A DNA stretch of 64,000 nucleotides from Arthrobacter sp. ISL-30 (GCF_018613855.1 NZ_JAGGPK010000013.1:1-64000); one strand, 5' to 3'. Positions 17,956-27,603 are shown, counted from the first letter of the stretch. The notes: generated by a model not told the origin, from the letters alone. Numbers and translations: made by a program.

Positions 17956-18030
17956 CGCGGGTCACTTAAGGCCCATTCCCGACGCGGGATGGGCCCTAAG
18001 TGACCCCGCGTCGCTTAAGGTGCATTTCGG
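17956..18030. repeat. Large inverted repeat plus third decayed copy after leuD
   Basis: CGCGGGTCACTTAAGGCCC (17956 onward) is mirrored by GGGCCCTAAGTGACCCCGCG ending at 18010, giving a stem of about 25 bp with a few mismatches and a short loop. Directly behind, GTCGCTTAAGGTGCATTTCGG repeats the left arm with changes. It may terminate leuCD, but it lacks a T run and looks like a dispersed intergenic palindromic element. Confidence 0.6.
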
Positions 18031-18108
18031 TTCGGTAGAGCCAGCTTTTATGCTTAGCTGGAGCCTTTGTAAGTGTGGGGGCCAAATCTCGTGAGGAAAC
18101 CGGTATAG

Positions 18109-19434
18109 ATGAGTAGTGTCCTGACAATCCGCGGCGGAGTCCCGCTGACCGGTCGCGTAACCGTACGCGGCGCCAAGAACCTTGTCCCCAAAGCCATGGT
18201 TGCGGCACTGCTTGGAAACGAGCCCTCCGTCCTGCGCAACGTCCCGGAAATCAAGGATGTTGAGGTTGTCAGAAGCCTGCTCGAACTCCATGGTGTGACG
18301 GTGGACAAGGATCCCGTCAGCGGTGACCTGACCATGGATCCCAAGGACGCCAAGACGGCTCCCAGCACCGCAATCGACGCCCACGCAGGGGATTCGCGTA
18401 TCCCGATCCTCCTGTGCGGCCCGCTCATCCATGCCATTGGAGAAGCCTTCATCCCTGATCTCGGCGGCTGCAAGATCGGCGACCGCCCCATCGATTACCA
18501 CCTGAACGTCCTGCGGCAGTTTGGGGCCGTCGTCGAGAAGCGGCCCGGTGGCATCCACATCTCCGCGCCGCGGGGGCTTCACGGTGCCAAGATATCCCTG
18601 CCCTATCCGTCCGTCGGCGCGACGGAACAGGTGCTGCTGAGTGCAACGCGGGCAGAGGGCATTACGGAACTGAGCGGCGCAGCTACTGAACCTGAGGTGA
18701 TCGACCTCATTTCGGTCCTGCAGAAGATGGGCGCCATCATCAGCGTGCAGACCGATCGCACTATCAGGATCGAGGGTGTCAAGGATCTCGGCGGGTACAA
18801 CCACCGTGCGCTTGCGGACCGCAATGAGGCCGCCTCATGGGCGTCTGCGGCACTCGTCACCCGTGGCGACATCTTTGTCGAGGGCGCTTCCCAGCGCGAC
18901 ATGATGACGTTCCTGAACACCTACCGCAAGGTCGGCGGAGGAATGGATATCGGCGACGACGGCATTCGCTTCTATCACCCGGGTGGCAAGCTGTCGCCGC
19001 TGGTGCTGGAGACTGACGTGCACCCCGGGTTCATGACGGACTGGCAGCAGCCACTGGTGGTCGCCCTCACACAGGCTGAGGGCGTGTCGATCGTGCACGA
19101 AACCGTGTATGAAAACCGTTTCGGCTTCACCGACGCCCTGGCACGCATGGGGGCAACCATCCAGGTTCACCGCGAGTGCCTGGGTAGCGTCCCTTGCCGC
19201 TTTGGCCAGCGGAACTTCCTGCATTCAGCCGTGATTTCCGGCCCCACTCCGCTGTCCGGGACCGACATCGACATCCCGGACCTTAGGGGCGGGTTCAGCC
19301 ACCTGATTGCCGCACTGGCGGCCACCGGCACCTCCAAGGTCACCGGGATCGACATCATCAACCGCGGCTACGAGCGCTTCACCGAAAAGCTTGCCGGCCT
19401 GGGCGCAGATTTCGACATAACCACAGCAAAGTAA
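18109..19434 (+). CDS. murA: UDP-N-acetylglucosamine 1-carboxyvinyltransferase
   Basis: 441 residues, EPSP-synthase-like fold. Transfers enolpyruvate from PEP to UDP-GlcNAc, the first committed step of peptidoglycan synthesis. GAKNLVPKAM near the N terminus holds the Lys-Asn pair, and Cys121 in DLGGCKIGDRP is the PEP-binding residue that fosfomycin attacks. Mycobacteria have Asp there, so this enzyme belongs to the fosfomycin-targetable form. The C-terminal RGGFSHLIAALAATG and NRGYERFTEKLAGLGA complete it. GTGAGGAAA lies upstream of ATG 18109. It heads a plus-strand series with plsC, gpsA and ddl. Confidence 0.93.
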   Translation: MSSVLTIRGGVPLTGRVTVRGAKNLVPKAMVAALLGNEPSVLRNVPEIKDVEVVRSLLELHGVTVDKDPVSGDLTMDPKDAKTAPSTAIDAHAGDSRIPILLCGPLIHAIGEAFIPDLGGCKIGDRPIDYHLNVLRQFGAVVEKRPGGIHISAPRGLHGAKISLPYPSVGATEQVLLSATRAEGITELSGAATEPEVIDLISVLQKMGAIISVQTDRTIRIEGVKDLGGYNHRALADRNEAASWASAALVTRGDIFVEGASQRDMMTFLNTYRKVGGGMDIGDDGIRFYHPGGKLSPLVLETDVHPGFMTDWQQPLVVALTQAEGVSIVHETVYENRFGFTDALARMGATIQVHRECLGSVPCRFGQRNFLHSAVISGPTPLSGTDIDIPDLRGGFSHLIAALAATGTSKVTGIDIINRGYERFTEKLAGLGADFDITTAK

Positions 19435-19446
19435 CGGGGGACCCCT

Positions 19447-20364
19447 TTGAAGGAGACGGCCAAGAGCCGCGCCACTTTTGTGATCCTTGCCGGGATTGCA
19501 CGTCCGCTGCTGAACCTCCTGATGGACAAGAAGTGGGAGGGCACCGGGAAGCTGCCCGCCGGAGGCTTCATCGCAGCCCCGAACCATTGCACCGAAATCG
19601 ATCCGCTCGTCGTCGGACACATGCTGTACAACCAGAAGCGGCCGCCGCATTTCCTTGCCAAAGCCGGACTCTTCAAGGCACCGGTCCTGGGGTCGCTGCT
19701 GCACGCGACCAGACAGATTCCGGTGGAACGTTCGACGGCGGGAGCGAACCGCTCGCTGCAGGTCGCCCAGGAGGTGGTGGACGCCGGTGGGGCCATCATC
19801 ATCTATCCGGAAGGCACGCTGACCCGGGACCCCGACTTGTGGCCTATGAAGGGGCACACTGGGGCGGCCCGGCTTGCGCTGCTGACTGGCGCACCCGTGG
19901 TGCCCATGGCGCATTGGGGTTCCCACGAAGTGTTTCCGCGCTACGCCAAGCGGCTGCATATCTTTCCCAGGAAGACCTCCCGCATCCTTATTGGCGATCC
20001 CGTGGACCTCAGCGAGTTCGCCGACCGGCCTCTCGACCGTGCGACCCTCCTGGCCGCAACCGACGTGATCATGGATTCGATCACCGCGTTGCTGGCAACA
20101 CTCAGGGGGGAAGAACCGCCCGCCGAACGCTGGGACCCGAGCGCCCACAACCAGGCAAAACACGGCCGTTTCCACCACCGGGGCCATGGTGGAGCGCCAG
20201 CGCCGTCAGGGTCTGCCGAACCGTCGGATTCGGCTGCACCGTCAGGTCAGGCCGGGCCGTCGGGTCAGGCTGAACCGTCAGGTCAGGCCGGACCGTCGGG
20301 TCAGGCTGAACCGTCTGGCGAGGCCGCGCCGTCGGATTCTGTAATCGGGGACGGCAGTAAATGA
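19447..20364 (+). CDS. plsC: 1-acyl-sn-glycerol-3-phosphate acyltransferase
   Basis: 305 residues from TTG 19447, with GGGGGA just upstream and only 12 bases after murA. Acyltransferase block I is APNHCTEIDPL (NHx4D) and block III is IIYPEGTLTRDPDLW, both intact. It should acylate lysophosphatidate to phosphatidate at the membrane. The last 65 residues are not catalytic: a His-rich stretch and then six-residue P-S-G-Q-A-(G/E) units encoded by 18-bp repeats. Overlaps gpsA by four bases (ATGA), coupling acylation to glycerol-3-phosphate supply. Confidence 0.92.
   Translation: MKETAKSRATFVILAGIARPLLNLLMDKKWEGTGKLPAGGFIAAPNHCTEIDPLVVGHMLYNQKRPPHFLAKAGLFKAPVLGSLLHATRQIPVERSTAGANRSLQVAQEVVDAGGAIIIYPEGTLTRDPDLWPMKGHTGAARLALLTGAPVVPMAHWGSHEVFPRYAKRLHIFPRKTSRILIGDPVDLSEFADRPLDRATLLAATDVIMDSITALLATLRGEEPPAERWDPSAHNQAKHGRFHHRGHGGAPAPSGSAEPSDSAAPSGQAGPSGQAEPSGQAGPSGQAEPSGEAAPSDSVIGDGSK
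20203..20328 (+). repeat. Seven 18-bp in-frame tandem repeats in the plsC tail
   Basis: Units of CCGTC-(A/G)-GGTCAGGC-(C/T)-G-x-x repeat with alternating variants; the central four alternate strictly (GGG/GAA/GGA/GAA endings), suggesting duplication of a 36-bp pair. They encode a disordered Ser-Gly-Gln-Ala-Gly/Glu-Pro tail. Confidence 0.8.
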
Positions 20365-21413
20365 CAGCCGACGAACGTGGGTCATCGTCGCCGTCGTCAG
20401 TGGCGGTCCTCGGGGCCGGTTCCTGGGGAACCACGTTTGCGAAGGTCCTTGCGGATGCGGCCCGTGCCTCCGGCGTCGAACGAAGCATCAGGATTTGGGG
20501 CCGGCGGAGCGACGTCGTTGATGAAATCAACATCAGGCACCGCAACGACCAGTACCTCAAGGACATCGTCCTGCCGCCCAACATTACGGCGTCTACCGAC
20601 GTCTCTGAGGTGCTGGACGGGGCGGAACTCGTAGTCCTGGCCGTGCCTGCCCAATCCCTGAGGCCTCAGCTAAGCGACTGGAAGCCCTACCTGGCACCCG
20701 ACGCCATTGTTGTATCCCTTATGAAGGGCCTGGAGCTCGGCACCGACTCCCGTATGAGCGAAGTCATTGCCGAAGAGCTTGGCCTTCCGCCGGAACGGGT
20801 CGCAGTGGTCTCCGGTCCGAACCTGGCGATGGAAATTGCCCGGCAGGAGCCGACGGCGTCAGTGGTTGCCTGCCGGGATGAGGCTACGGCAAGCTGGATC
20901 GCGCACTGCTGCACGGCCCCGTATTTCCGCCCGTACACCAGCACTGACGTTGTCGGCGTGGAAATCGGCGGAATCGTCAAGAACGTCATTGCCTTGGCGG
21001 TGGGCATCTGCGAAGGAAAGCAGATGGGCGATAACACCAAGGCCTCGGTCATCACGCGCGGGCTTGCCGAAACGTCGCGGCTGGCTCTGGCCTTGGGCGG
21101 GGAAGCCCACACCATGGCGGGCCTTGCGGGCCTGGGTGACCTTGTGGCTACATGCTCCTCCCCGCTGTCCCGCAACCACACTGCCGGCAGGCTCCTGGGA
21201 GAGGGGCTTACCCTCGAACAGGTCACGGCCCGCATGACGCAAACCGCCGAAGGCATCAAATCCGGCCATGCCGTGCATGAACTGGCCGGCAAAGTAGGCG
21301 TTGAAATGCCCATTACGGCGGCAGTCGTTGCAGTGCTGGAAGGCAAAATGTCCGTTGATGAACTGGGACCACGACTCCTGTCCCGCGAACTGAAGTCCGA
21401 AGGCGATAACTGA
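20361..21413 (+). CDS. gpsA: Glycerol-3-phosphate dehydrogenase [NAD(P)+]
   Basis: 350 residues. Rossmann motif VAVLGAGSWGTTFAKVL starts after a 13-residue Ser-rich leader. VVSLMKGLELGTDSRMSE, SGPNLAMEIA and the active-site GGIVKNVIALAVGICEGKQMGDN are all present. Reduces dihydroxyacetone phosphate to sn-glycerol 3-phosphate for phospholipids. Starts inside the plsC stop (ATGA) and is followed three bases after its stop by ddl. Confidence 0.96.
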   Translation: MTADERGSSSPSSVAVLGAGSWGTTFAKVLADAARASGVERSIRIWGRRSDVVDEINIRHRNDQYLKDIVLPPNITASTDVSEVLDGAELVVLAVPAQSLRPQLSDWKPYLAPDAIVVSLMKGLELGTDSRMSEVIAEELGLPPERVAVVSGPNLAMEIARQEPTASVVACRDEATASWIAHCCTAPYFRPYTSTDVVGVEIGGIVKNVIALAVGICEGKQMGDNTKASVITRGLAETSRLALALGGEAHTMAGLAGLGDLVATCSSPLSRNHTAGRLLGEGLTLEQVTARMTQTAEGIKSGHAVHELAGKVGVEMPITAAVVAVLEGKMSVDELGPRLLSRELKSEGDN

Positions 21414-21415
21414 CT

Positions 21416-22561
21416 GTGACTGAATCCTTGACCTCCCAGAACACTGTCGCAGGCAGACGTCCGCGCGTCGCAATCCTTTTCGGGGGACGCTCAAGTGAAC
21501 ATGCAGTCAGCTGCGTCACCGCAGCCGGCGTCATGGGTGCCATAGACACCAGCAAATACGACGTCATCCCCATTGGAATTGCGAAGTCCGGCCAATGGGT
21601 GCTCGCCTCGGGGGACACCAGCAAGTGGTCCCTCAGTGCCAAGGCGCTGCCCGAAGTTTCACCGTCCGGGCAGACCGTTACCCTGGCCGAAGTGGGCGGG
21701 GAACACCAGCTGGTGGTGACGGCTCCCAACGAACTTCCACGCGAATTGGGCGCAGTGGACGTCGTCTTCCCGCTCCTGCATGGACCATGGGGAGAGGACG
21801 GAACCATTCAGGGCCTGCTGGAGCTCTCCGATACCCGTTACGTCGGCGCCGGTGTGCTGGCTTCCGCCGTCGGCATGGACAAGCACTACATGAAGGTGGT
21901 CTTCGAGTCCGCCGGCCTGAGGGTGGGACCCTACATTGCCGTCACGGACAGGCAATGGACTACCGACCCTGAGGCCGTCCGCAAGCGCGTTGACAGGCTC
22001 GGCTACCCGGTCTTCGTCAAACCTGCACGCGCCGGTTCATCCATGGGCATCTCCAAGGTCGATTCGCTTGAGGGCCTGGACGAAGCCATTGAGGAAGCGC
22101 GCCGCCATGACTTGAAGCTTGTCATAGAGGCCGGAATTACCGGGCGTGAAATTGAATGTGCGGTGCTGGAAGGCCGCGGAACCGAGCCCCCCAGGACGTC
22201 CATGCCGGGCGAAATCGTCGTGGCCTCCGGAGAGCACGAGTTCTATGACTTCAATGCAAAGTATGTAGAGGATGATGCAGCAGCCCTGAGTTGCCCTGCC
22301 GATATTCCGGATGAGGCAATAGCACGCGTTCGCGAGCTTTCGGCAATGGCTTTCGACTCCGTCGGGGCAGAGGGACTGAGCCGGGTGGATTTCTTCTACA
22401 CTCCGGATGGCGAATTGATCATCAATGAAATCAACACCATGCCCGGCTTCACGCCCAAGAGCATGTATCCGCAAATGTGGGCAGCTTCGGGGTTGGGCTA
22501 CGCGGAGCTGATCGACGAGCTCATTTCCCTTGCCCTCAATCGCAAAACCGGGTTGCGGTAA
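21416..22561 (+). CDS. ddl: D-alanine--D-alanine ligase
   Basis: 381 residues from GTG 21416. ATP-grasp ligase making D-Ala-D-Ala for the peptidoglycan stem. Signatures are FGGRSSEHAVSCVTA at the N terminus, HGPWGEDGTIQG, VFVKPARAGSSMGISK and the metal site INEINTMPGFTPKSMYP. Tight spacing with gpsA supports one operon from murA to ddl, joining cell-wall and lipid precursor genes. Confidence 0.97.
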   Translation: MTESLTSQNTVAGRRPRVAILFGGRSSEHAVSCVTAAGVMGAIDTSKYDVIPIGIAKSGQWVLASGDTSKWSLSAKALPEVSPSGQTVTLAEVGGEHQLVVTAPNELPRELGAVDVVFPLLHGPWGEDGTIQGLLELSDTRYVGAGVLASAVGMDKHYMKVVFESAGLRVGPYIAVTDRQWTTDPEAVRKRVDRLGYPVFVKPARAGSSMGISKVDSLEGLDEAIEEARRHDLKLVIEAGITGREIECAVLEGRGTEPPRTSMPGEIVVASGEHEFYDFNAKYVEDDAAALSCPADIPDEAIARVRELSAMAFDSVGAEGLSRVDFFYTPDGELIINEINTMPGFTPKSMYPQMWAASGLGYAELIDELISLALNRKTGLR

Positions 22562-22579
22562 GGCGCTCTTGCACGGGAG

Positions 22580-23083
22580 CTAGCCAGTCGGCAGGTCCTG
22601 AAGTTCTTCCTGTCCAACGCAGCCCCGGCTGGCGGGGATCTTCCCCGCCGCCGCCGCCAGTTCAGCCAGCACGGTTGCGGAACTTATTTGGTCCGGATCC
22701 ATCAGGATTTCGGTTGCAGGCTCCCTGCCAAAAGTAGTCAGGGTCCACACGGGATCGCCTTCCTTGATCACCCAGTCGATTCCGTTGACGCTGACGCACC
22801 GGTCCGTCGTCGGGCCTGGAACGTTGACGCCGCACCGCAGGATCACCTTCGAAGGCTCGCCCCACGCCGCCGTCGCCTGGCTGTTGGTCTTGCGCAGGGC
22901 TGCGTCCCCCAGGGCATCGGGAAGTGCCACCATCATTGGGGCGCATGCCGGATTTGCGGAGTCTTGTGCAGGTTCAACGTCGACGGCGGGGGAGCAGGCG
23001 GTAAGTGCCATGGCCGAAAAGACCAGGGGTGCGGCGACATGTCGCTTCCTGGTGTCCCGGCGGGAGTGGTTCTTTGGCATCAT
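22580..23083 (-). CDS. DUF3515 lipoprotein
   Basis: 167 residues, starting at the first of two adjacent ATG codons. A basic N terminus and hydrophobic stretch end in the lipobox LTAC-S, so it is an exported lipoprotein. The mature part has three further conserved-looking Cys and the segment GRIPASRGC-like near the end, as in the actinobacterial DUF3515 family. Function unknown. It is convergent with ddl and divergent from thiL, the usual actinobacterial position between these two genes. Confidence 0.85.
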   Translation of the reverse strand: MMPKNHSRRDTRKRHVAAPLVFSAMALTACSPAVDVEPAQDSANPACAPMMVALPDALGDAALRKTNSQATAAWGEPSKVILRCGVNVPGPTTDRCVSVNGIDWVIKEGDPVWTLTTFGREPATEILMDPDQISSATVLAELAAAAGKIPASRGCVGQEELQDLPTG

Positions 23084-23200
23084 CCCAGCCTATCCCGGTC
23101 CTTGAAGCTCCCGTTTCCACAAGTGCTTCGGGGTCGTGAGCGGCCCGGCTGCGCCGGCAGCCTGCGTCTTGTTGTCACCGCTTCGCGATAGCGTAGAGCT

Positions 23201-24262
23201 GTGCCCGATGAACAACCCCTCGATGAAAAACCACTCGATGAACAACCCTTGGACGAGCCAGCACTGACCGTAGCTGCCCTGTCCGAAGCCGAACTGCTGG
23301 AGCGGATCTTTCCCCGGCTCACGGACGGCGACCACGTCCTTCTTGGCCCCGGCGACGACGCCGCTGTCGTCGCTGCGCCGGACGGGCGGGCGCTCATTTC
23401 CATCGATACCCAAACCCAGGACCAGGACTTCCGGCTGGAGTGGCGGAACGGTTACCGCACCACAGGTTTCGACGTCGGGTGGAAGGCGGTGGCCCAGAAC
23501 CTGAGTGACATCAACGCCATGGGAGGCCGGGCAACATCCCTGGTAGTCAGCCTGACCATGCCTGGCAGCACTCCCGTGGACTGGGTTGAGGATTTTGCCG
23601 ATGGACTGATCGCCGGCATTCACGAGCTGGGGGCCGACGGGTGCTCCGTCGCCGGAGGAGACCTCGGCCGGGGCCGTGAGATTGCCGTGACCGTTGCCGT
23701 GATCGGCACCCTTGACGGTCGTCGGCCGGTCCTGCGCTCCGGCGCAGTTGCGGGGGACACCCTTGCCCTCGCCGGATCCCTCGGACGTGCCGCGGCAGGC
23801 CTGGCGCTGTTGGAAAGCACTGTGGTGCTGGATTCCCTGTCACCGCTGCAGCGCGCACTCGTGGACACCCAATGCCGGCCCGTTCCACCCCTTCCGGCCG
23901 GACCGGAGGCGGCTCGGGCGGGAGCCACGGCCATGATGGACGTCTCAGATGGCCTGCTGCGTGACGGTGGCCGCCTTGCGAAGGCCAGTGCCGTGGTCCT
24001 CGATCTCGACCCTGTTGCCCTCAAGACCCTGGCCGACCAACTCGTCCCGGCGTCGTCCCTCGTGGACGCAGATCCCCTGGACTGGGTGCTCGGTGGCGGC
24101 GAGGACCATGGCCTCCTCGCCACATTCCCGGCGGATGTTCAGTTGCCGTCCGGCTTCACTGCGATAGGCTCAGTCCAGGCCGTTGGCGCGGGAGAGCGCA
24201 GCGGCGTCCGGATAGCGGGACAGCCCGCTGACACCGTGGGATGGGATCATTTTGCAGACTAA
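23201..24262 (+). CDS. thiL: Thiamine-monophosphate kinase
   Basis: 353 residues from GTG 23201. Makes thiamine diphosphate from thiamine phosphate and ATP. Metal- and ATP-binding motifs are GPGDDAAVVA, DVGWKAVAQNLSDINAMGG, AGGDLGRG, MDVSDGLLRDGGRL and GGGEDHGLLATF. The first 20 residues are three copies of D-E-(Q/K)-P-L encoded by 15-bp repeats (23207-23251) and are not part of the fold; the domain begins near ELLERIFPRL. Overlaps the following DAK-domain gene by 11 bases. thiC in this window is another thiamine gene. Confidence 0.93.
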   Translation: MPDEQPLDEKPLDEQPLDEPALTVAALSEAELLERIFPRLTDGDHVLLGPGDDAAVVAAPDGRALISIDTQTQDQDFRLEWRNGYRTTGFDVGWKAVAQNLSDINAMGGRATSLVVSLTMPGSTPVDWVEDFADGLIAGIHELGADGCSVAGGDLGRGREIAVTVAVIGTLDGRRPVLRSGAVAGDTLALAGSLGRAAAGLALLESTVVLDSLSPLQRALVDTQCRPVPPLPAGPEAARAGATAMMDVSDGLLRDGGRLAKASAVVLDLDPVALKTLADQLVPASSLVDADPLDWVLGGGEDHGLLATFPADVQLPSGFTAIGSVQAVGAGERSGVRIAGQPADTVGWDHFAD

Positions 24263-25289
24263 GATTGCCGCCAACGCGCAGGCGATGAAACGGTGGTTGG
24301 GCAAGGCCGAAACCACTCTCGGCAATCACAGCGACCGCCTGAACGCCATCAATATCTTCCCGGTGGCTGACGGTGACACAGGAACCAACCTCTACCTCAC
24401 CGTGCGGGCTGCGAAACTTGCTGTCGAGGAGGCCCCGAACGACGTCGGCGCCCTTTTAGCCCAGGCGGGCCAGGCAGCCATGGAACAGGCCCGCGGCAAC
24501 TCCGGCACTCTGTTCGCCGTCTTTCTTTGTGCTGCCGCTGAGCCTCTGGTCGGTAAGCAGCGGCTCAGTGCGCCGTTGCTTGCCACTGCGTTGAACCGGG
24601 CACAGATCCGGGCTTGGTCTGCTCTGAGCGAGCCCGTTCCGGGAACGATGCTTTCGGTACTGGAAGCGGCCGCCATTGCCGCCGGAGCTGTGGATTCCGC
24701 CCAGAACGGGGACGACAGCAATCACTCCTTGGCCCAGGCGCTGGATGCCACTGTTGGCGCAGCCTTCGAAGCCGTGGTCCGAACGGAGGACCAGCTCGCG
24801 CCCCTGCATGAAGCCCATGTTGTGGATGCGGGCGGGGTGGGGATGCTGCTGATCCTCGATTGCCTTCGTTCGGCGGTGCTGGGGGAGGAGATCGGCGAGG
24901 ACCTCCTGGACGGGCTGCACGGCTACAGGCTGCAAGACCCCCACATCCACACCGATATGCCGGATGACGACGGCGTAGAGGTCATGTGCACGATCTCGCT
25001 GTCGCCGCTTGACGCGGCCATGCTCCGTCAACGGCTCGACGAAATCGGAGACTCCGTCATCATGAGCCAGGTTGGAGGACAGCCCGGCGAGGAGCCCGAC
25101 GAGCAAAGCTATCGTTGGCGCGTTCACGTCCATGTGCCCGACGCCGGACCTGCCGTCGCCCTGATCCGCTCACTGGGGGAACCCGCTGACATCAGTGTCA
25201 GCCAGCTGGCCCTGCCCCGTGATCCGGCGGCCCTGGACCCGGTAGCCCTGGACTCCGTAGCCATGGACCAGCAAAGACATGACGCCTGA
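24252..25289 (+). CDS. DAK2 (dihydroxyacetone/fatty-acid kinase-like) domain protein
   Basis: 345 residues from TTG 24252 inside the end of thiL. The nucleotide-binding DhaL-like domain is clear: NAINIFPVADGDTGTNLYLT, ARGNSGTLFAVFL and VVDAGGVGMLLILD. The C-terminal half resembles the FakA linker region, but the protein is shorter than full-length FakA (about 550 residues). FakA with FakB (DegV) phosphorylates fatty acids in Firmicutes; whether this short form does so is unknown. Ends in degenerate ALDPVALDSVAMD-like repeats and overlaps recG by 11 bases. DAK2-recG neighbourhood is common. Confidence 0.85.
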   Translation: MQTKIAANAQAMKRWLGKAETTLGNHSDRLNAINIFPVADGDTGTNLYLTVRAAKLAVEEAPNDVGALLAQAGQAAMEQARGNSGTLFAVFLCAAAEPLVGKQRLSAPLLATALNRAQIRAWSALSEPVPGTMLSVLEAAAIAAGAVDSAQNGDDSNHSLAQALDATVGAAFEAVVRTEDQLAPLHEAHVVDAGGVGMLLILDCLRSAVLGEEIGEDLLDGLHGYRLQDPHIHTDMPDDDGVEVMCTISLSPLDAAMLRQRLDEIGDSVIMSQVGGQPGEEPDEQSYRWRVHVHVPDAGPAVALIRSLGEPADISVSQLALPRDPAALDPVALDSVAMDQQRHDA

Positions 25290-27594
25290 GCACCTCAACA
25301 AGGCCGGGCGTCCGAACGAGGAACCACGGCTGCCGCTTGAGCGGAGGATCGGCAAGCGTTCGGCCGCTGTTATCGAAAAGAACCTCGGCTTGCACACCGT
25401 GGGCGAACTGCTGAACTATTTCCCGCGGCGATACCTCAGCCGCGGCGAACTAACCCCGATCAGCCAGCTCCCCCTCGACGAGGAAGTGACACTCGTCGCC
25501 CGCGTTTTGTCCAACTCCACCCGCCAGATGCGCGCCAGGCGGGGATCCCTGACTGATGTGGTTGTCACGGACGACACCGGAGGGGGCGGCCGTCCGGGCA
25601 TGCTGAAGATCAGTTTCTTCAACGGCTTCCGCGCCAGGAGCGAACTCCAGCCCGGACGCCGTGCCATGTTCTCGGCGAAAGTCACCCGTTACGGCGGATC
25701 GCTCGGGCTCACTAATCCCGACTTCATGCTGCTTGACGACGACCCCGAACTCGCCGGGTCAATGGACCCGGAGAAGCTCGCCGCCATGCCGATCCCGGTC
25801 TACCCGGCCACGGCCAAACTCACCAGTTGGTCCATCCACAAAGTCATTTCGACGCTCCTGGACACCGTGGACCTCGACGCCCTGGAAGATCCCCTGCCGG
25901 ACGGGATCGTCCGCCGTGAGGGTTTCCTGAACATTGCACGGTCCTACCGCCTGATCCACTCGCCGGAAACGGCAGTTGACTGGCAGCTCGCGAGGGATCG
26001 GTTCCGTTACCAGGAGGCGCTGGTCCTGCAAGCCGCCCTGGCCCGTCGTCGGGCACAATTGGCGGCCGAGGAGGCGACAGCGAGGCGTCCCCGGCCGGAC
26101 GGATTGCTTTACGCCTTCGATGCCCAGCTTCCCTTCACCCTGACAGCCGGCCAGTCCGCCGTCGGGAAGACCCTCTCGGAGGAACTGGCGAGGGACACTC
26201 CCATGAACCGCCTCCTCCAAGGCGAGGTTGGCTCGGGCAAGACCATCGTGGCCCTGCGTGCCATGCTGCAGGTGGTGGACGCCGGGGGACAAGCCGCGCT
26301 GCTGGCCCCCACCGAGGTACTCGCCGCCCAGCACTACGAGTCGATCAGGCGAACGCTTGGTTCGCTGGCGCGCGACGGACTTTTCGGCGGCGCCGGAATG
26401 CTCGGGGCCAGTGGCGGCTCGGATGGCGTGCAGGTCACGCTCCTCACCGGTTCCATGCCGACGGCGGCCAGGAAGCAGGCGATGCTGGACGCGGCTTCAG
26501 GCAATGCCGGCATCATCATCGGAACCCATGCCCTGTTAAGTGACAAAACCTCCTTCCAGGATCTAGGCCTGATCGTCGTCGACGAGCAGCACCGCTTCGG
26601 AGTGGAACAGCGCGATGCCTTAAGGGCCAAAGCCAGCAGGCCTCCGCACCTGCTCGTCATGACAGCCACCCCGATCCCGCGGACTGTGGCCATGACAGTC
26701 TTCGGCGACCTGGAGACCTCCATCCTCGATGAACTGCCTGCGGGCAGGGCGTCAATTTCCACGCACGTTGTCGGGCTCGCCGAGAACCCCGCCTGGGCGG
26801 ACCGGATCTGGACCCGCTCCCGGGAAGAGATCGACGCCAGCCATCAGGTCTATGTCGTCTGCCCCAAGATCGGAGATGACGACGACGGCGACTTCAGTCC
26901 GGGCGAAGAAGAACTGGATGCAGAACCGGGCGATGTGGAACTGGGCGAGTCGGACCTCGAAGGCGAAGCCGCGTCCCGGGTGCTCGCCTCAGTGAACGGC
27001 GTCGTGGAGCTCCTGCGGGAAGAACCGGCGCTGCGCGGTATCCGGATCGAACCACTGCACGGCAGGCAGGACCCGGCAGTGAAGACCACAACGATGGCCT
27101 CGTTTACGGCCAACGAAACGTCCGTACTGGTTTCGACGACGGTCATCGAAGTGGGGGTGGACGTCCACAACGCCACCCTCATGGTGATCCTGGATGCGGA
27201 CCGCTTCGGCATCTCACAGTTGCACCAGCTGCGTGGCCGCGTAGGCCGCGGTGGCCTGCCGGGGACGTGCCTGCTTGTCACGACGCTTGAACCAGGCCAT
27301 CCCAGCCGGCGTCGCCTTGACGCCGTGGCCGCAACAACCGATGGCTTTGAGCTGTCCCAGGAGGACCTCAAGCTCAGGCGTGAGGGCGACATCCTGGGCG
27401 CGTCCCAGTCCGGAGGGCGATCAACGCTGCGGCTGTTGCGAGTCCTGGAACACGAAGAGGTCATTTCAAGGGCTCGGGAGGATGCCCAGGCGATCGTTGC
27501 AGCAGATCCGGACCTCGCCGGCCACTCCACCCTGGCAGCCGCCATCGATGAGTACTTGAACCCCGAAAAGGAGGCGTTCCTTGAACGCGGCTAG
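25279..27594 (+). CDS. recG: ATP-dependent DNA helicase RecG
   Basis: 771 residues, longer than E. coli RecG (693). The N-terminal wedge/OB domain is followed by Walker A GEVGSGKTIVAL, the DEQH box (VVDEQHRFGVEQR), TATPIPRT and the C-terminal motif VI QLRGRVGRGGLPG. Rescues stalled forks and branch-migrates Holliday junctions. The extra length includes an acidic insert (about residues 535-565, DDDDGDFSPGEEELDAEPGD). Overlaps the DAK2 gene and is followed nine bases later by rsmD. Confidence 0.95.
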   Translation: MTPEHLNKAGRPNEEPRLPLERRIGKRSAAVIEKNLGLHTVGELLNYFPRRYLSRGELTPISQLPLDEEVTLVARVLSNSTRQMRARRGSLTDVVVTDDTGGGGRPGMLKISFFNGFRARSELQPGRRAMFSAKVTRYGGSLGLTNPDFMLLDDDPELAGSMDPEKLAAMPIPVYPATAKLTSWSIHKVISTLLDTVDLDALEDPLPDGIVRREGFLNIARSYRLIHSPETAVDWQLARDRFRYQEALVLQAALARRRAQLAAEEATARRPRPDGLLYAFDAQLPFTLTAGQSAVGKTLSEELARDTPMNRLLQGEVGSGKTIVALRAMLQVVDAGGQAALLAPTEVLAAQHYESIRRTLGSLARDGLFGGAGMLGASGGSDGVQVTLLTGSMPTAARKQAMLDAASGNAGIIIGTHALLSDKTSFQDLGLIVVDEQHRFGVEQRDALRAKASRPPHLLVMTATPIPRTVAMTVFGDLETSILDELPAGRASISTHVVGLAENPAWADRIWTRSREEIDASHQVYVVCPKIGDDDDGDFSPGEEELDAEPGDVELGESDLEGEAASRVLASVNGVVELLREEPALRGIRIEPLHGRQDPAVKTTTMASFTANETSVLVSTTVIEVGVDVHNATLMVILDADRFGISQLHQLRGRVGRGGLPGTCLLVTTLEPGHPSRRRLDAVAATTDGFELSQEDLKLRREGDILGASQSGGRSTLRLLRVLEHEEVISRAREDAQAIVAADPDLAGHSTLAAAIDEYLNPEKEAFLERG

Positions 27595-27603
27595 GAACAG
27601 CGG

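Noticed and set aside
20203-20328. Plus-strand repeats in plsC as a mobile or CRISPR element
   Set aside because: The 18-bp units keep the reading frame and encode a regular disordered tail, so they are a coding minisatellite.
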